Shown here piece by piece: positions 1 through 7,951 of a stretch of DNA of 40,335 nucleotides; position 1 is the first letter of the stretch; the number at the start of each line of letters is the position of its first letter. The stretch covers positions 1 to 40,335 of the IMG/VR virus record IMGVR_UViG_3300025697_000057; one strand, written 5' to 3'. The translations under genes and the position numbers were made by a program. The DNA comes from a virus. The notes below the pieces were generated by a model that worked only from the letters and a program-made list of their open reading frames with translations, did not search any database and was not told the origin of the DNA.

Positions 1-101
1 GAGCCTGCAAAAGTAGAGCCTGAACCTGTTAAGGTAGAAGAGCCTGCAAAAGTAGAGCCTGAACCTGTTAAGGTAGAAGAGCCTGCAAAAGTAGAGCCTG
101 A
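1..101 (+). repeat. 39-bp in-frame tandem repeat
   Basis: Copies lie at 1-39 and 40-78 and a partial copy at 79-101; the copies are identical at the nucleotide level. The array runs off the left edge of the window, so the total copy number is unknown. Perfect identity suggests recent expansion or ongoing homogenisation. Confidence 0.9.
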
Positions 102-219
102 AATTAAGAAAATTCCTAAATTATTTAAATGTAATACTTGTGGAAAACAGTTTAGGTCGAAAAAAACTTTGACTAATCATATTAAAAAGAAGCATACATC
201 TGTAAAGAAAGATTTTTAA
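1..219 (+). CDS. C-terminal part of a repeat-rich protein with one C2H2 zinc finger (5' end outside window)
   Basis: The reading frame is open from base 1 and stops at TAA 217-219, leaving the last 72 residues. The visible part has two layers. Residues 1-34 are a Glu/Pro/Lys/Val repeat of 13 residues (EPAKVEPEPVKVE), two full copies plus part of a third, encoded by nucleotide-identical 39-bp units. Then comes one classical zinc finger, C-x2-C-x12-H-x4-H (about residues 44-65), followed by a short lysine-rich tail. The gene ends 3 bases before the neck-type gene, so it belongs to the structural operon. Function is unknown: the repeat looks like a flexible linker, and the finger may bind nucleic acid or another protein. 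Confidence 0.75.
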   Translation, partial: EPAKVEPEPVKVEEPAKVEPEPVKVEEPAKVEPEIKKIPKLFKCNTCGKQFRSKKTLTNHIKKKHTSVKKDF

Positions 220-222
220 AGT

Positions 223-987
223 ATGTCTTTAATTCCCTTGAATCGTTCCACTGTCCGTGAGTATGTCTTGACGGAGTTAGGCTACCCTACGGTTGAAGTA
301 GAACTGGTGGATACTCAAATTGACCAGTGTATAGATAAGACACTAAAACTGTTCAATGAATATCTCTATTGGGATGATTTGCAATTAACCCATAGTTACG
401 GCACAGAGGATGATGATAGTAATACTGTTACTATGGTTTCTTTGGGCGTTACTACGGTAGTCGTAGACTTACCTGAAGGGGTTAGAGGAGTAAAGTCTGT
501 TCAGGTGCTGTTCCCTTCTACGATTACCAATCTTGAAAATATGTCTGACTTTGAGTATCTTGCTAGGGCTATGCCTCCTCGATTTGCAAATTCTGATTGG
601 GTGATTTTCAAACAGCATTTTGAGATGACTAGACGGATACGTGGCGTAGACCCTGACTGGCGATTGGACGAGACTAATAAGAAATTATATATTGCCACCA
701 GTGGGGGTAATTATGATATACAATATGTATTAACTAGGGATTTTGATATAGCGTCTCTTGGGGCTTCTCAGAATTCTAATTTGCAGAATTCGTTTTTAAT
801 GGGTGTAGTGGCAAATGCGAAGATGATTCTTAGTATGATTCGTGGGAAGTTTGCAGGTATTCAAACAGCGGCGGGGACTCTTAGTTTAGATGCTTCTGAT
901 TTGAGACAGCAAGCCCAGATGGAATTAGAAAAAGTAGAGGAAAAGTTGCAGGACTACAGACAACCTTTGTCAGCTATAATTGGGTAA
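223..987 (+). CDS. Probable neck / head-tail connector protein
   Basis: A 254-residue soluble protein without signal peptide or membrane segment, starting at ATG 3 bases after the previous stop. The N-terminal third is a helical stretch of the form seen in head-completion or neck proteins of T4-like and other large myoviruses (early 'VREYVLTELGYPTVEVELVDTQ', then an amphipathic helix ending in LFNEYLYWDDL). The C-terminal third is again helical and charged. Gene order (neck, terminator, sheath, tube, chaperone, tape measure) supports a gp13-like role in closing the filled head. The assignment rests on position and general character, not on a diagnostic motif; it could be another connector component. 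Confidence 0.5.
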   Translation: MSLIPLNRSTVREYVLTELGYPTVEVELVDTQIDQCIDKTLKLFNEYLYWDDLQLTHSYGTEDDDSNTVTMVSLGVTTVVVDLPEGVRGVKSVQVLFPSTITNLENMSDFEYLARAMPPRFANSDWVIFKQHFEMTRRIRGVDPDWRLDETNKKLYIATSGGNYDIQYVLTRDFDIASLGASQNSNLQNSFLMGVVANAKMILSMIRGKFAGIQTAAGTLSLDASDLRQQAQMELEKVEEKLQDYRQPLSAIIG

Positions 988-989
988 TC

Positions 990-1481
990 ATGCAGACAAC
1001 ATTTCCATCTTTGAAAGATATAAAACTGGTTTATCAATTAGTTGAAGGCCAGTGTAAATACCTATACCCTTTAGTTCCGTATAGGAAGATTATAATATCG
1101 GAAGAGGATATAGACGAGACTCACTTAGAAATATCTGAAACAAGAAAGCGTTTTTCAGATATTATACAAATACGGGCGTTTGTAGCACCTAGTGAAGAAA
1201 CACATCCGCAATCTAAGTTTGGTCTTGAAAAAATAAGAAATATTGAGGTATCAATTTCAGTCCCAGACATGATAAAGGCGGGACTGGCAGTATTGAATGA
1301 AGAGACAAAAGAGGTTCAGGTATTAGCGAACCCAAATGATTTAGTAGAGTATTCAACATTTGAGTATGAGATTAAGGAAGTTCGTAGAGGCAAAAGTTTT
1401 GCTAACACGGATATTCCAATCTTCTTCGAGTTTACAGCAGAACGTAGACGGATAGATTCTGCTGAATTTGCTGGTGTATAG
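990..1481 (+). CDS. Probable head-closure / neck protein
   Basis: 163 residues, starting at ATG 2 bases after the previous gene, so probably translationally coupled. It is predicted to be mostly beta, with a charged C-terminal part (YEIKEVRRGKSFANTDIPIF, then a run of arginines). There are no catalytic motifs, membrane segments or cysteine clusters. Its place between a gp13-like protein and the tail-terminator candidate suggests a connector or stopper subunit. I do not recognise a family with certainty. Confidence 0.35.
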   Translation: MQTTFPSLKDIKLVYQLVEGQCKYLYPLVPYRKIIISEEDIDETHLEISETRKRFSDIIQIRAFVAPSEETHPQSKFGLEKIRNIEVSISVPDMIKAGLAVLNEETKEVQVLANPNDLVEYSTFEYEIKEVRRGKSFANTDIPIFFEFTAERRRIDSAEFAGV

Positions 1482-1574
1482 GTTTTTCTTAAACTCTTGT
1501 TGAATAGTATAGTATCAAACAGCAGAGTATAACTTACAAAGTATCAGATTATCCCACTTAATAAATAGTATCTT
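1482..1574 (+). other. 93-bp AT-rich gap in the neck gene cluster
   Basis: No ORF with a plausible start is present. The stretch contains several TAGTATC-like words (TATAGTATC, AAGTATC, AATAGTATC), but no convincing -35/-10 pair and no strong hairpin. The in-frame TAG at 1566-1568 fixes the next gene's start at ATG 1575, which lacks a clear ribosome binding site. Confidence 0.4.
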
Positions 1575-2000
1575 ATGACAGATTTCGACATAAAAAGCGA
1601 AGTCCCTTTTCAGAGATTAGATTTAAATCAGCAGTTTAAGAAATCTTTTGAAGAAAATATTGAAGACATACTTAAACGAGTAGTACAGAAATTTAAGCAG
1701 CGCATTTCTGCTTTGCTGAAACTCTGGGAGGTTTCTGAGCAGGCGAAAAAAGCCTATCCTTTTTTGGTTAATAAAAATAGCTACATAAAGGGTTATATCA
1801 AGTCTATTAAAATAGATGCTTCTGGTGTGTATTCTGATCCTGAAGTTTTGAAAAAATATAAATTGCCTGTTAATTTTCCTCAGATGTTAGAGTATGGGAC
1901 TTCTCTTATTCCTATATTATCTCATTGGGGGGAGTTACCTATATTTATCGAAACAGAGATGAAGTATTTCAGACAAAAATTCTTTGCGGGTATAAAATAA
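1575..2000 (+). CDS. Possible HK97-gp10-like tail completion protein
   Basis: 141 residues. The N-terminal half is a charged helix (FEENIEDILKRVVQKFKQR). The C-terminal half carries LEYGTSLIPILSHW, reminiscent of the conserved '(V/L)E(Y/F)GT' turn of HK97-gp10-like neck or tail-completion proteins. It lies between neck genes and the tail-terminator candidate, where such proteins occur. ATG 1575 is the first start after an in-frame stop at 1566. The resemblance is short, so the family call is tentative. Confidence 0.35.
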   Translation: MTDFDIKSEVPFQRLDLNQQFKKSFEENIEDILKRVVQKFKQRISALLKLWEVSEQAKKAYPFLVNKNSYIKGYIKSIKIDASGVYSDPEVLKKYKLPVNFPQMLEYGTSLIPILSHWGELPIFIETEMKYFRQKFFAGIK

Positions 2001-2001
2001 C

Positions 2002-2694
2002 TTGGCTCTTGATAATTTTACACAAATATATTCCAACTACGATAAAGCTGTAAAGGCTTTTGCGGGTAGTTTACGATATAACAATAGACCGATAGTAAAT
2101 GTTTTTGCTTCCCCTGAAAGAGTTTTTAATCAGGTTGAAATATCTTTAAATAAGCAGAGAAGGAAAAAAGGCATACCTGAAGAGTCCTTAACTGTTATAC
2201 CTTTGCCTGTACTTTCTGTTAGTTTAGTAGGGGAGGCTTATGATATGTCCCGTAGTAGGTATGCTACATGGCAGGTTATGTATACCAACACAGACAGGGA
2301 TACTATTTATGGGATGCAGTACCCTCAACCGTTGACCTTGACCTATCAGGTTGATATATGGACAAGGACAAAGGAAGATTTAGATATACTCGGTGTCCAG
2401 TTTATGCAGAAATTTACTACTAATTTTACTTACCTGACTGTGGATCATGTTTTTCCTATGGGGGAAAGATTAGTGATGGTAAGACTTAGTAATATAAATA
2501 TAGATATTGCTACGGACACTTTGGGAGAAAAAAAGGTAGTACGGAAATCTTATACAATAGAAGTAGATGCTTGGATTGTGCCCCCTGTATTGGAGGCGGG
2601 AAATATTCAGAATATTCAAGCAGATATATATGATATTACAGAGCCAGATAGCCCTGTTTTGATAGATGAGATAGTGGTTACTGATGATGATTAG
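2002..2694 (+). CDS. Probable tail terminator / sheath terminator protein
   Basis: 230 residues beginning at TTG one base after the previous stop; no nearer ATG fits and no strong ribosome binding site is visible, so coupling to the upstream gene is likely. The middle (LTLTYQVDIWTRTKEDLDIL, then a two-helix stretch and a beta hairpin) fits the alpha/beta fold of myovirus tail terminators, and the C-terminus is acidic. It directly precedes the sheath gene, as terminators often do. This protein would cap the finished tube and sheath and join them to the neck. The fold match is by eye only. Confidence 0.5.
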   Translation: MALDNFTQIYSNYDKAVKAFAGSLRYNNRPIVNVFASPERVFNQVEISLNKQRRKKGIPEESLTVIPLPVLSVSLVGEAYDMSRSRYATWQVMYTNTDRDTIYGMQYPQPLTLTYQVDIWTRTKEDLDILGVQFMQKFTTNFTYLTVDHVFPMGERLVMVRLSNINIDIATDTLGEKKVVRKSYTIEVDAWIVPPVLEAGNIQNIQADIYDITEPDSPVLIDEIVVTDDD

Positions 2695-2745
2695 AAGCCA
2701 GTTAAAATTAAATTGAAAAATTTTATGTTATTTTAGGAGCGTCTT

Positions 2746-4293
2746 ATGACAATTGCAAATGGCCCCGGTGTATTTGTCCGGGAGTTTGACCAATCTGTTT
2801 CTCCCGTTGTATCTGCTACGTCTATTTTTGGCATTGTTACTACGGCACGTAAAGGCATTTTGAATTCGGTTACTACGGTTACTAGTGAATCAGGTTTAAT
2901 TTCTGCGTTCGGTAGGCCGGGAGATAATCATTACGGCATTGATGCGGGTTTGAGGTATCTGCGAGAAGGTAATCAACTTAAGGTAGTGCGTGTTGCTACG
3001 TGGGATGGTGCGGCTTCTGGCGACCCTGCTGATGAGGATGATGCGACTGCTACGGGGGTTGTGTTGGCCAGTGTGGGCGGTACAGAGGCTTTACAAGTAA
3101 CAGCTAAATCTGCTGGTACGGACGGTAATAACATTGATATTATTGTATCGGCGTCTCGTCCTACTGGTACTTATAGGATACAGGTGAGGTCGTACGAGAC
3201 AGTGGTAGAGGATTATTCGGGTGTTGTCATGGATGATGACACAAGTGATTACTATGTTACTACTATGCTCGCTAATAGTGCATGGGTTATAGTGGCGGTT
3301 TTGAATTTACAGACTGCGTTGTATAGCTCTACTACTCCTGTTGATTTGGTTGGTGGGGATGATGGTGCGCCTGCTAGTACTTCTGATGTAATAGGTATAA
3401 TTACTGGAGGTGTAGCACAAGGCTTGCAGATGTTCCGTGATCCTGAACATTGTGTTGTAGATTATTTCGCCGTTCCGGGAAGAACAGAAAGGTCTATTGT
3501 AGTTGAATTGCTTGCTATTGCGGCAGCGCGGGATGATTCTATGGCGTTAATTGATGCACCTTTTGGTAAGACTGTTGATGAAATAGTGGACTGGCATAAT
3601 GGCACGGGTGGAGGAGGAGATGATCCGACATCTGCGTTAAACGAGAAAAGAGGACAATTATGTTATCCGTGGCAAATGACTAAAGACGCATATAATGATG
3701 AAGAGAAGTGGGTTCCTCCTTCTTGTTTTGTTGCTGAAAGATATGCGTATACACATAAGAATGGTAATTTTTGGGATGCCCCTGCTGGTAATATACGAGG
3801 TTTATTATCTGGTATATTGGAGTCTGAGTATTCTCCTACGCAGGGTGATAGGGCGTATATGTACGATGATGCACAGGGTAATAATGTGAACCCGATTTGT
3901 AATATTCCGGGTCAGGGTGTTATGATTTATGGTCAGAAGACTTTGAGTCGTGAAGGTACTGCTTTTAATAGGGTGAATGTTGTTTTTCTGGCGAACTTAT
4001 TGAGGCGCAGGATAAAGGCCGCAGTAGAGGCGTTCCTGTGGTTGCCTAATGTGTCTAGTACATGGGAAAGAGTAGTCAATGCAATTGAGCCTATTCTTTA
4101 CTATGTCGCGGCTGAAAATGGAATCTATCCTGCGGGTACTACTAACGGCTGGACTGTTGTATGTGATGAGAATACAAACACAGCTGTGGTTATTGCTGCT
4201 AAGACAATGAAGATAGAGGTTTCAGTAGTACCAGTGTATACCGCAGAGAGAATTGTACTTGATCTTACGTATAACAATCTGGCAACTGTTTAA
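2746..4293 (+). CDS. Tail sheath protein
   Basis: 515 residues with ATG 2746 preceded by AGGAG at 2735-2739. The N-terminus (GPGVFVREFDQS, then TSIFGIVTTARKG and LISAFGRPGD) is typical of phage tail sheath proteins. A central, more variable insertion around residues 95-220 resembles the protruding domains seen in sheaths. The C-terminal conserved domain contains NRVNVVFLANLLRRRIKAAV and ends in the beta strands that lace neighbouring subunits. The sheath contracts to drive the tube through the host envelope. It is followed by the tube gene, the standard order. Confidence 0.92.
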   Translation: MTIANGPGVFVREFDQSVSPVVSATSIFGIVTTARKGILNSVTTVTSESGLISAFGRPGDNHYGIDAGLRYLREGNQLKVVRVATWDGAASGDPADEDDATATGVVLASVGGTEALQVTAKSAGTDGNNIDIIVSASRPTGTYRIQVRSYETVVEDYSGVVMDDDTSDYYVTTMLANSAWVIVAVLNLQTALYSSTTPVDLVGGDDGAPASTSDVIGIITGGVAQGLQMFRDPEHCVVDYFAVPGRTERSIVVELLAIAAARDDSMALIDAPFGKTVDEIVDWHNGTGGGGDDPTSALNEKRGQLCYPWQMTKDAYNDEEKWVPPSCFVAERYAYTHKNGNFWDAPAGNIRGLLSGILESEYSPTQGDRAYMYDDAQGNNVNPICNIPGQGVMIYGQKTLSREGTAFNRVNVVFLANLLRRRIKAAVEAFLWLPNVSSTWERVVNAIEPILYYVAAENGIYPAGTTNGWTVVCDENTNTAVVIAAKTMKIEVSVVPVYTAERIVLDLTYNNLATV

Positions 4294-4323
4294 TTAAATT
4301 GTTAATTTATATGGAGTTATATC

Positions 4324-4836
4324 ATGGCAGACTATATTAGTGCAGACCATATCGCGGCTAAGAAGGGCGGGTTTGAACCACAACGTAAAGCCTTTTTTAA
4401 GATTTCTTTTGAGGATGCTTCTACTAACGATATTTTACAGTTGTCAGTTGCGACATGTAAAATTCCGGGAGTAAATTTTGAGGCAGGGGAAATTAAATAT
4501 GGAAATGAGAGTAGGTTTTATGTCGGTAGAGTTTCTTGGGACGATGTGGAAATTACGTTTACAGATTATGTAGATAAGGGTGTTTATGAGCAGTTGGATG
4601 AGTGGAGAGATTCGCAATATGATTTTGCTACTGGAGCAGTTGCCCTTGCTAGTGATTATAAACGGCAGGGTAGTATTTCTTTAATTTCTCCAGACGGTAA
4701 AACTAAGCGGACGTGGACAATAATTGGTGCATGGATTATGAAACTTGATCCGGGCGGTGGTGATATGGGGGCTGGAACAGATGCTAATATGATTTCCTGT
4801 ACTTTGAAATGTGATAGAGTTATTCCCGTGAAGTAG
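4324..4836 (+). CDS. Tail tube protein (gp19-like)
   Basis: 170 residues, ATG preceded by GGAG at 4313-4316. The size and predicted beta-barrel are right for the tube family that includes T4 gp19: an N-terminal strand (AFFKISFEDAS), a conserved central segment (VGRVSWDDVEITFTDYVD) and a W-containing C-terminal part (TWTIIGAWIMKLDPG). It sits directly behind the sheath gene and ahead of the tail chaperone. It polymerises into hexameric rings forming the DNA conduit. Confidence 0.88.
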   Translation: MADYISADHIAAKKGGFEPQRKAFFKISFEDASTNDILQLSVATCKIPGVNFEAGEIKYGNESRFYVGRVSWDDVEITFTDYVDKGVYEQLDEWRDSQYDFATGAVALASDYKRQGSISLISPDGKTKRTWTIIGAWIMKLDPGGGDMGAGTDANMISCTLKCDRVIPVK

Positions 4837-4848
4837 GGAGGCACTTCT

Positions 4849-4888
4849 AGTACAAAGTTGTTATTTGGTACTGCTTTTATTTTTTAGG
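4849..4888 (+). terminator. Weak hairpin with T-rich tail after the tube gene
   Basis: Arms AGTACAAA (4849-4856) and TTTGGTACT (4864-4872) pair apart from one bulged G, over a 7-nt loop. They are followed by a T-rich tail up to 4886 that runs into the ribosome binding site of the next gene. This could be an attenuator lowering transcription beyond the abundant sheath and tube genes. The stem is AT-rich and short, so the call is tentative. Confidence 0.3.
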
Positions 4889-4902
4889 AAGGAGTTTAAA
4901 TC

Positions 4903-5706
4903 GTGAGTGATGTAGATAATGTAAAACCTGAAGAGGTTGAAGTCAAAGGGTTAAAATCTTCAGATAAATTTAGAAAGACTATTCAACTCCCGTCAAAGGG
5001 TTATCTTTATTCAGAGGATAGCCCTTTATACGGCACTCCTGAAAGCCCTAATGGGAATGTAGATATTCGTCCTATAAAGACGAGAGAAGAAAAACTCATT
5101 AGGACGATAAAGGTGAAGAATCCTTTTAGTATCTTGGAAGAGGTGTCTAACAGTTGTGTGCTTACAAAAGGCATAGATTTTGATAATCTATTGGTTGGGG
5201 ATAGTATGTATCTTCTACTGGAACTTCTTTATATCTCGTATAGAAAATCTTATACTAATACGGTTAGGTGTCCTGCCTGCTCTAACACTGTCTCTTTTAG
5301 TTTTAATGTACCAGAAGATTTGTACATCAAGGGTTTGGATGATGATGCTACGGATACTTTTGAAGTTGTTTTAGAGGGCACAGGAGCAAAAGTAAAACTT
5401 AGAATGAAGAGGAACACAGATGAAAGAGCCGTTCAGAAGTTCTTGACTGCTCAAGGGGCAAAAGGTTCAGGAGGGGATGATTATATTTATTCTATGGCTC
5501 GTCAGGTTGTCTCTATTGACGGAAAAGATTCTTCTTGGCTGGATTCTATTGCTTTTATGGATGACCTGTATAGTTTTGATTTGCAGACTGTTCGAGATGT
5601 AATAGAAGAACATGATTGTGGTATTAAACTAGAGAAGAAGATTTGTTGTAATGGGTGTGGGCAAGAGATACTCGTCCCCATAAAAGTAAACAGCCTTTTT
5701 TTTTAG
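4903..5706 (+). CDS. Tail assembly chaperone, short form (gpG-like position)
   Basis: 267 residues from GTG 4903, with AGGAAGGAG just upstream. The gene lies between tube and tape measure, the place of tail assembly chaperones and of T4 gp26/gp51-type baseplate-assembly proteins. The protein has an acidic N-terminus and a mixed central region containing a CPAC pair, and near the C-terminus a CCNGCG motif; together these could form a zinc site. The last sense codons are CTT TTT TTT followed by TAG, exactly at a run of nine T's where a -1 shift opens a 69-residue extension. By analogy with other phages both forms would assemble on the tape measure protein. The zinc-site reading is inference. 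Confidence 0.6.
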   Translation: MSDVDNVKPEEVEVKGLKSSDKFRKTIQLPSKGYLYSEDSPLYGTPESPNGNVDIRPIKTREEKLIRTIKVKNPFSILEEVSNSCVLTKGIDFDNLLVGDSMYLLLELLYISYRKSYTNTVRCPACSNTVSFSFNVPEDLYIKGLDDDATDTFEVVLEGTGAKVKLRMKRNTDERAVQKFLTAQGAKGSGGDDYIYSMARQVVSIDGKDSSWLDSIAFMDDLYSFDLQTVRDVIEEHDCGIKLEKKICCNGCGQEILVPIKVNSLFF

Positions 5707-5912
5707 AGCAGTTCTTGTTTATAAATTACCAAGAAAAGAATGAGTTAGAATATAACAATCTTTTGCTTAAGCAGGTTGTACTGAGTAAAGAATTTAATAT
5801 CTCTTTTCTTGTATCGGATGAACTGACGGCTTTTGAATTAGCCAGTGTTTTTAAGATTAGAGAAGAGATGGCTGAACAGGAGCAAGAAGGTTTGAAAAAA
5901 CTTAAGCATTAA
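5703..5912 (+). CDS. -1 frameshift extension of the tail assembly chaperone (gpGT-like)
   Basis: Reading in the -1 frame from TTA at 5703 gives 69 residues, rich in Leu, Glu and Lys and ending KKLKH, with stop at 5910-5912. Fused to the upstream protein this makes a product of about 336 residues. The slippery site is the nine-T run at 5696-5704, directly before the zero-frame TAG. The frame has an ATG at 5655 inside the upstream gene, but it lacks a good ribosome binding site, and the overlap just before the tape measure gene is the classic arrangement for programmed frameshifting. Shift efficiency is unknown. Confidence 0.65.
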   Translation, partial: LEQFLFINYQEKNELEYNNLLLKQVVLSKEFNISFLVSDELTAFELASVFKIREEMAEQEQEGLKKLKH

Positions 5913-5933
5913 TTATCTCCTAAACTTTTGTAT

Positions 5934-6026
5934 ATGTTAAAGGGGGGGCCTACAGCATCTGTACCAAAGAAATGTAGATTGATAGAACACCAACCGACTA
6001 TAACATATTTTCCGCATGTAAATTAA
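5934..6026 (+). CDS. Possible 30-residue small ORF between chaperone and tape measure
   Basis: ATG 5934 to TAA 6024-6026 encodes a 30-residue basic peptide ending TYFPHVN. It is in the same frame as the chaperone extension, with only one stop codon (5910-5912) separating them and no further stop between. No ribosome binding site is seen. It contains a run of seven G's (5942-5948). It may be a read-through tail, a small real gene, or chance. Confidence 0.25.
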   Translation: MLKGGPTASVPKKCRLIEHQPTITYFPHVN

Positions 6027-6038
6027 GAGAAAGAAGTT

Positions 6039-7949
6039 ATGCCCGGCCCTACTGAACAAGCATTCAGATTTCAGACAGAATTTAAAGATACGGCATCAGA
6101 CAGGTTTAAGTCTGCTACGTTGAAGATGTCTGATGTGTGGAAAACTTTTGTGTCAAAGGCTAAAACTTTAGGCCCAACTTTTTCTAAAATGTATCAGACG
6201 CACATCCTCAAACCTATGCAGGAGAAAGTAAGGACTAAAGGGGCAGTTGCAGGCTACTTAACAGATATAATTAAATATAAAGAAGAATTATCCGGGTTGG
6301 GGTATAGTTTGGAAGACACGGGCAAGAAGATAGAAGAAACTTTTGGAGTTACTATTACTTCTACCTTCTTTGATGCTTTTAAAGATGTTGAAACAAGTCA
6401 GATTCCTACTATGCTCAAGGCTTTCCGCTCTCAATTTTCAGATTCAGGAGATGAGATGGGAGAGTCTTTGAAATTCTCTTTGATAGAAGCAGCTGTAAAT
6501 GCTGGTGGGGGTATGGGGGAGACACTGTATGCGGAGTTAGCAGAGGAACTTTCAAAAGAATTACATTTGAATGTATCTCCGGAACAATTACAAATAATGA
6601 GGGGGCAGGATGAGGGCAGAAAATTTGATAGTATGCTTGGCGCAGCCCAGAGGACAGGTTCGGGAGGAGACTCTAAAGAGGCTAAAGCCGGAGGAGACTC
6701 TAAAGAGGCTAAAAGTTCTAAGAATCTTTTTGCAAGTATAGGTAAATCTATTGGGGGTTTGGGTAAGACTGTGCTGAAAGGTTTTGCTCCTTTATTGGGG
6801 GCTATGTCTATTGTTAAACTCCTAGCTGATGCACTTGGCGGGATTATAGAGATGATACAAGACCAATTAGAGCCTTTATTTGTTCCTTTACAGATGATGT
6901 TGACGGAGGTTGTTACTGCTTTTATGCCTTTGATAGATCAACTTTTTCCTATTATAGCAGACGTTTTTAAAACTTTGTCGGATACTTTAATGCCGATAAT
7001 TGATAATATTATCCCTTTGATAACAGAGGCGTTTCAAACTTTAGCGAATATGATTATTCCTTTAATACCTCCCATCATGGAACTTATGGGTATTTTGTGG
7101 GAATTGGGTATGCAGATAGTAATGGCGTTATTGCCTGTTCTGCAACTTGTAATTGATATAGTTTTGAAGTTGGTAGAGGCTCTTATGCCTGTAGTTAAAG
7201 TGTTAATTGATATTCTGATAGCGGTTTTAATGCCTGTAATAGATGCACTGGTTCCTGTCATTGCAATGTTGGCTGATGTTTTGATGATGGTTTTAACTCC
7301 TATTATTGATGCTTTGATGCCTGTTTTAGTTATTCTTGCAGATGTTATAGGTAAACTTGTAAAGAATAATATGAAAATGTTGGTTTTTGGATTAACTTTT
7401 CTTGCTAAAATTATTAAGGTAGCGATATTGCCTACTTTGTTCTTGTTTACTTTACAGATGAAAGCCTTTGCTTGGGTGTTGACGAATGTAGTACTGCCTA
7501 TAATAGAGGGCACAGTAAGCGTATTTGATTGGATGGCAAAAAAAATAGGCTCTGTTATGAGTATTATTGTAGACATAATTTGGTGGTTTGTAGAAACTGC
7601 TGTATCTGCGTATAATGCTATACCGTTAGTCTCGGATATTGCTTTAGATGGTGTGAGGGAGGCAAAACCTGAATTTGCAGAAGGAGGTGTTGTTACTGGG
7701 CCTACTGAGGCAATCATAGGAGAGGCAGGTTATCCTGAAGCGGTTTTACCTTTAACATCAAAACCTTTGTCTTTAAATTCTGAAACTTATAAGATTCTGG
7801 ATAGGTATATGCCTAAAAAGCCTGAAGTGGTAGTGAATGTCCCTAAAAGGGATAATAAGGATGTCGTAGATAAGTTGGAAGAATTGTTAGTAGAAACAAG
7901 TAGAAAAAATTCTATGTACCCCGATTTAATTTCTTTATCGAGGTTTTGA
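6039..7949 (+). CDS. Tape measure protein
   Basis: 636 residues, placed directly after the chaperone frameshift pair. The N-terminal 200 residues are charged and helical. Next is a Gly/Ser/Lys linker with a 9-residue duplication (GGDSKEAK twice, about residues 209-225). Then come long hydrophobic segments from about residue 230 to 530 with a recurring 'LMPVID.LVP' pattern, typical of tape measure proteins. Near the C-terminus it has the frequent signature FAEGGVVTGPTEAIIGEAGY followed by PEAVLPL. The protein sets tail length and is threaded through the tube, reaching the host membrane at infection. At roughly 1.5 angstrom per residue this length would suit a tail near 100 nm (inference). Confidence 0.88.
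   Translation: MPGPTEQAFRFQTEFKDTASDRFKSATLKMSDVWKTFVSKAKTLGPTFSKMYQTHILKPMQEKVRTKGAVAGYLTDIIKYKEELSGLGYSLEDTGKKIEETFGVTITSTFFDAFKDVETSQIPTMLKAFRSQFSDSGDEMGESLKFSLIEAAVNAGGGMGETLYAELAEELSKELHLNVSPEQLQIMRGQDEGRKFDSMLGAAQRTGSGGDSKEAKAGGDSKEAKSSKNLFASIGKSIGGLGKTVLKGFAPLLGAMSIVKLLADALGGIIEMIQDQLEPLFVPLQMMLTEVVTAFMPLIDQLFPIIADVFKTLSDTLMPIIDNIIPLITEAFQTLANMIIPLIPPIMELMGILWELGMQIVMALLPVLQLVIDIVLKLVEALMPVVKVLIDILIAVLMPVIDALVPVIAMLADVLMMVLTPIIDALMPVLVILADVIGKLVKNNMKMLVFGLTFLAKIIKVAILPTLFLFTLQMKAFAWVLTNVVLPIIEGTVSVFDWMAKKIGSVMSIIVDIIWWFVETAVSAYNAIPLVSDIALDGVREAKPEFAEGGVVTGPTEAIIGEAGYPEAVLPLTSKPLSLNSETYKILDRYMPKKPEVVVNVPKRDNKDVVDKLEELLVETSRKNSMYPDLISLSRF
6663..6713 (+). repeat. 27-bp tandem duplication within the tape measure gene
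   Basis: Units begin at 6663 and 6690 and share the 24 bases encoding GGDSKEAK. The duplication lies in the linker between the charged N-terminal domain and the hydrophobic region. It keeps the frame. Confidence 0.85.
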
Positions 7950-7951
7950 TA

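Noticed and set aside
1495-1574. Late promoter before the gene at 1575
   Set aside because: AT-rich words such as AATAAATAG resemble T4's TATAAATA only loosely, and no matching motif was found before other structural genes.
3695-3889. 64-codon frame within the sheath gene
   Set aside because: It is out of frame inside a well-supported gene, hydrophobic by codon shift, and has no ribosome binding site.
7034-7717. Long open frame on the - strand opposite the tape measure gene (227 codons)
   Set aside because: It mirrors the low-complexity hydrophobic repeat of the tape measure protein, its product is Ile/Thr-rich without any domain, and no - strand gene is supported elsewhere.
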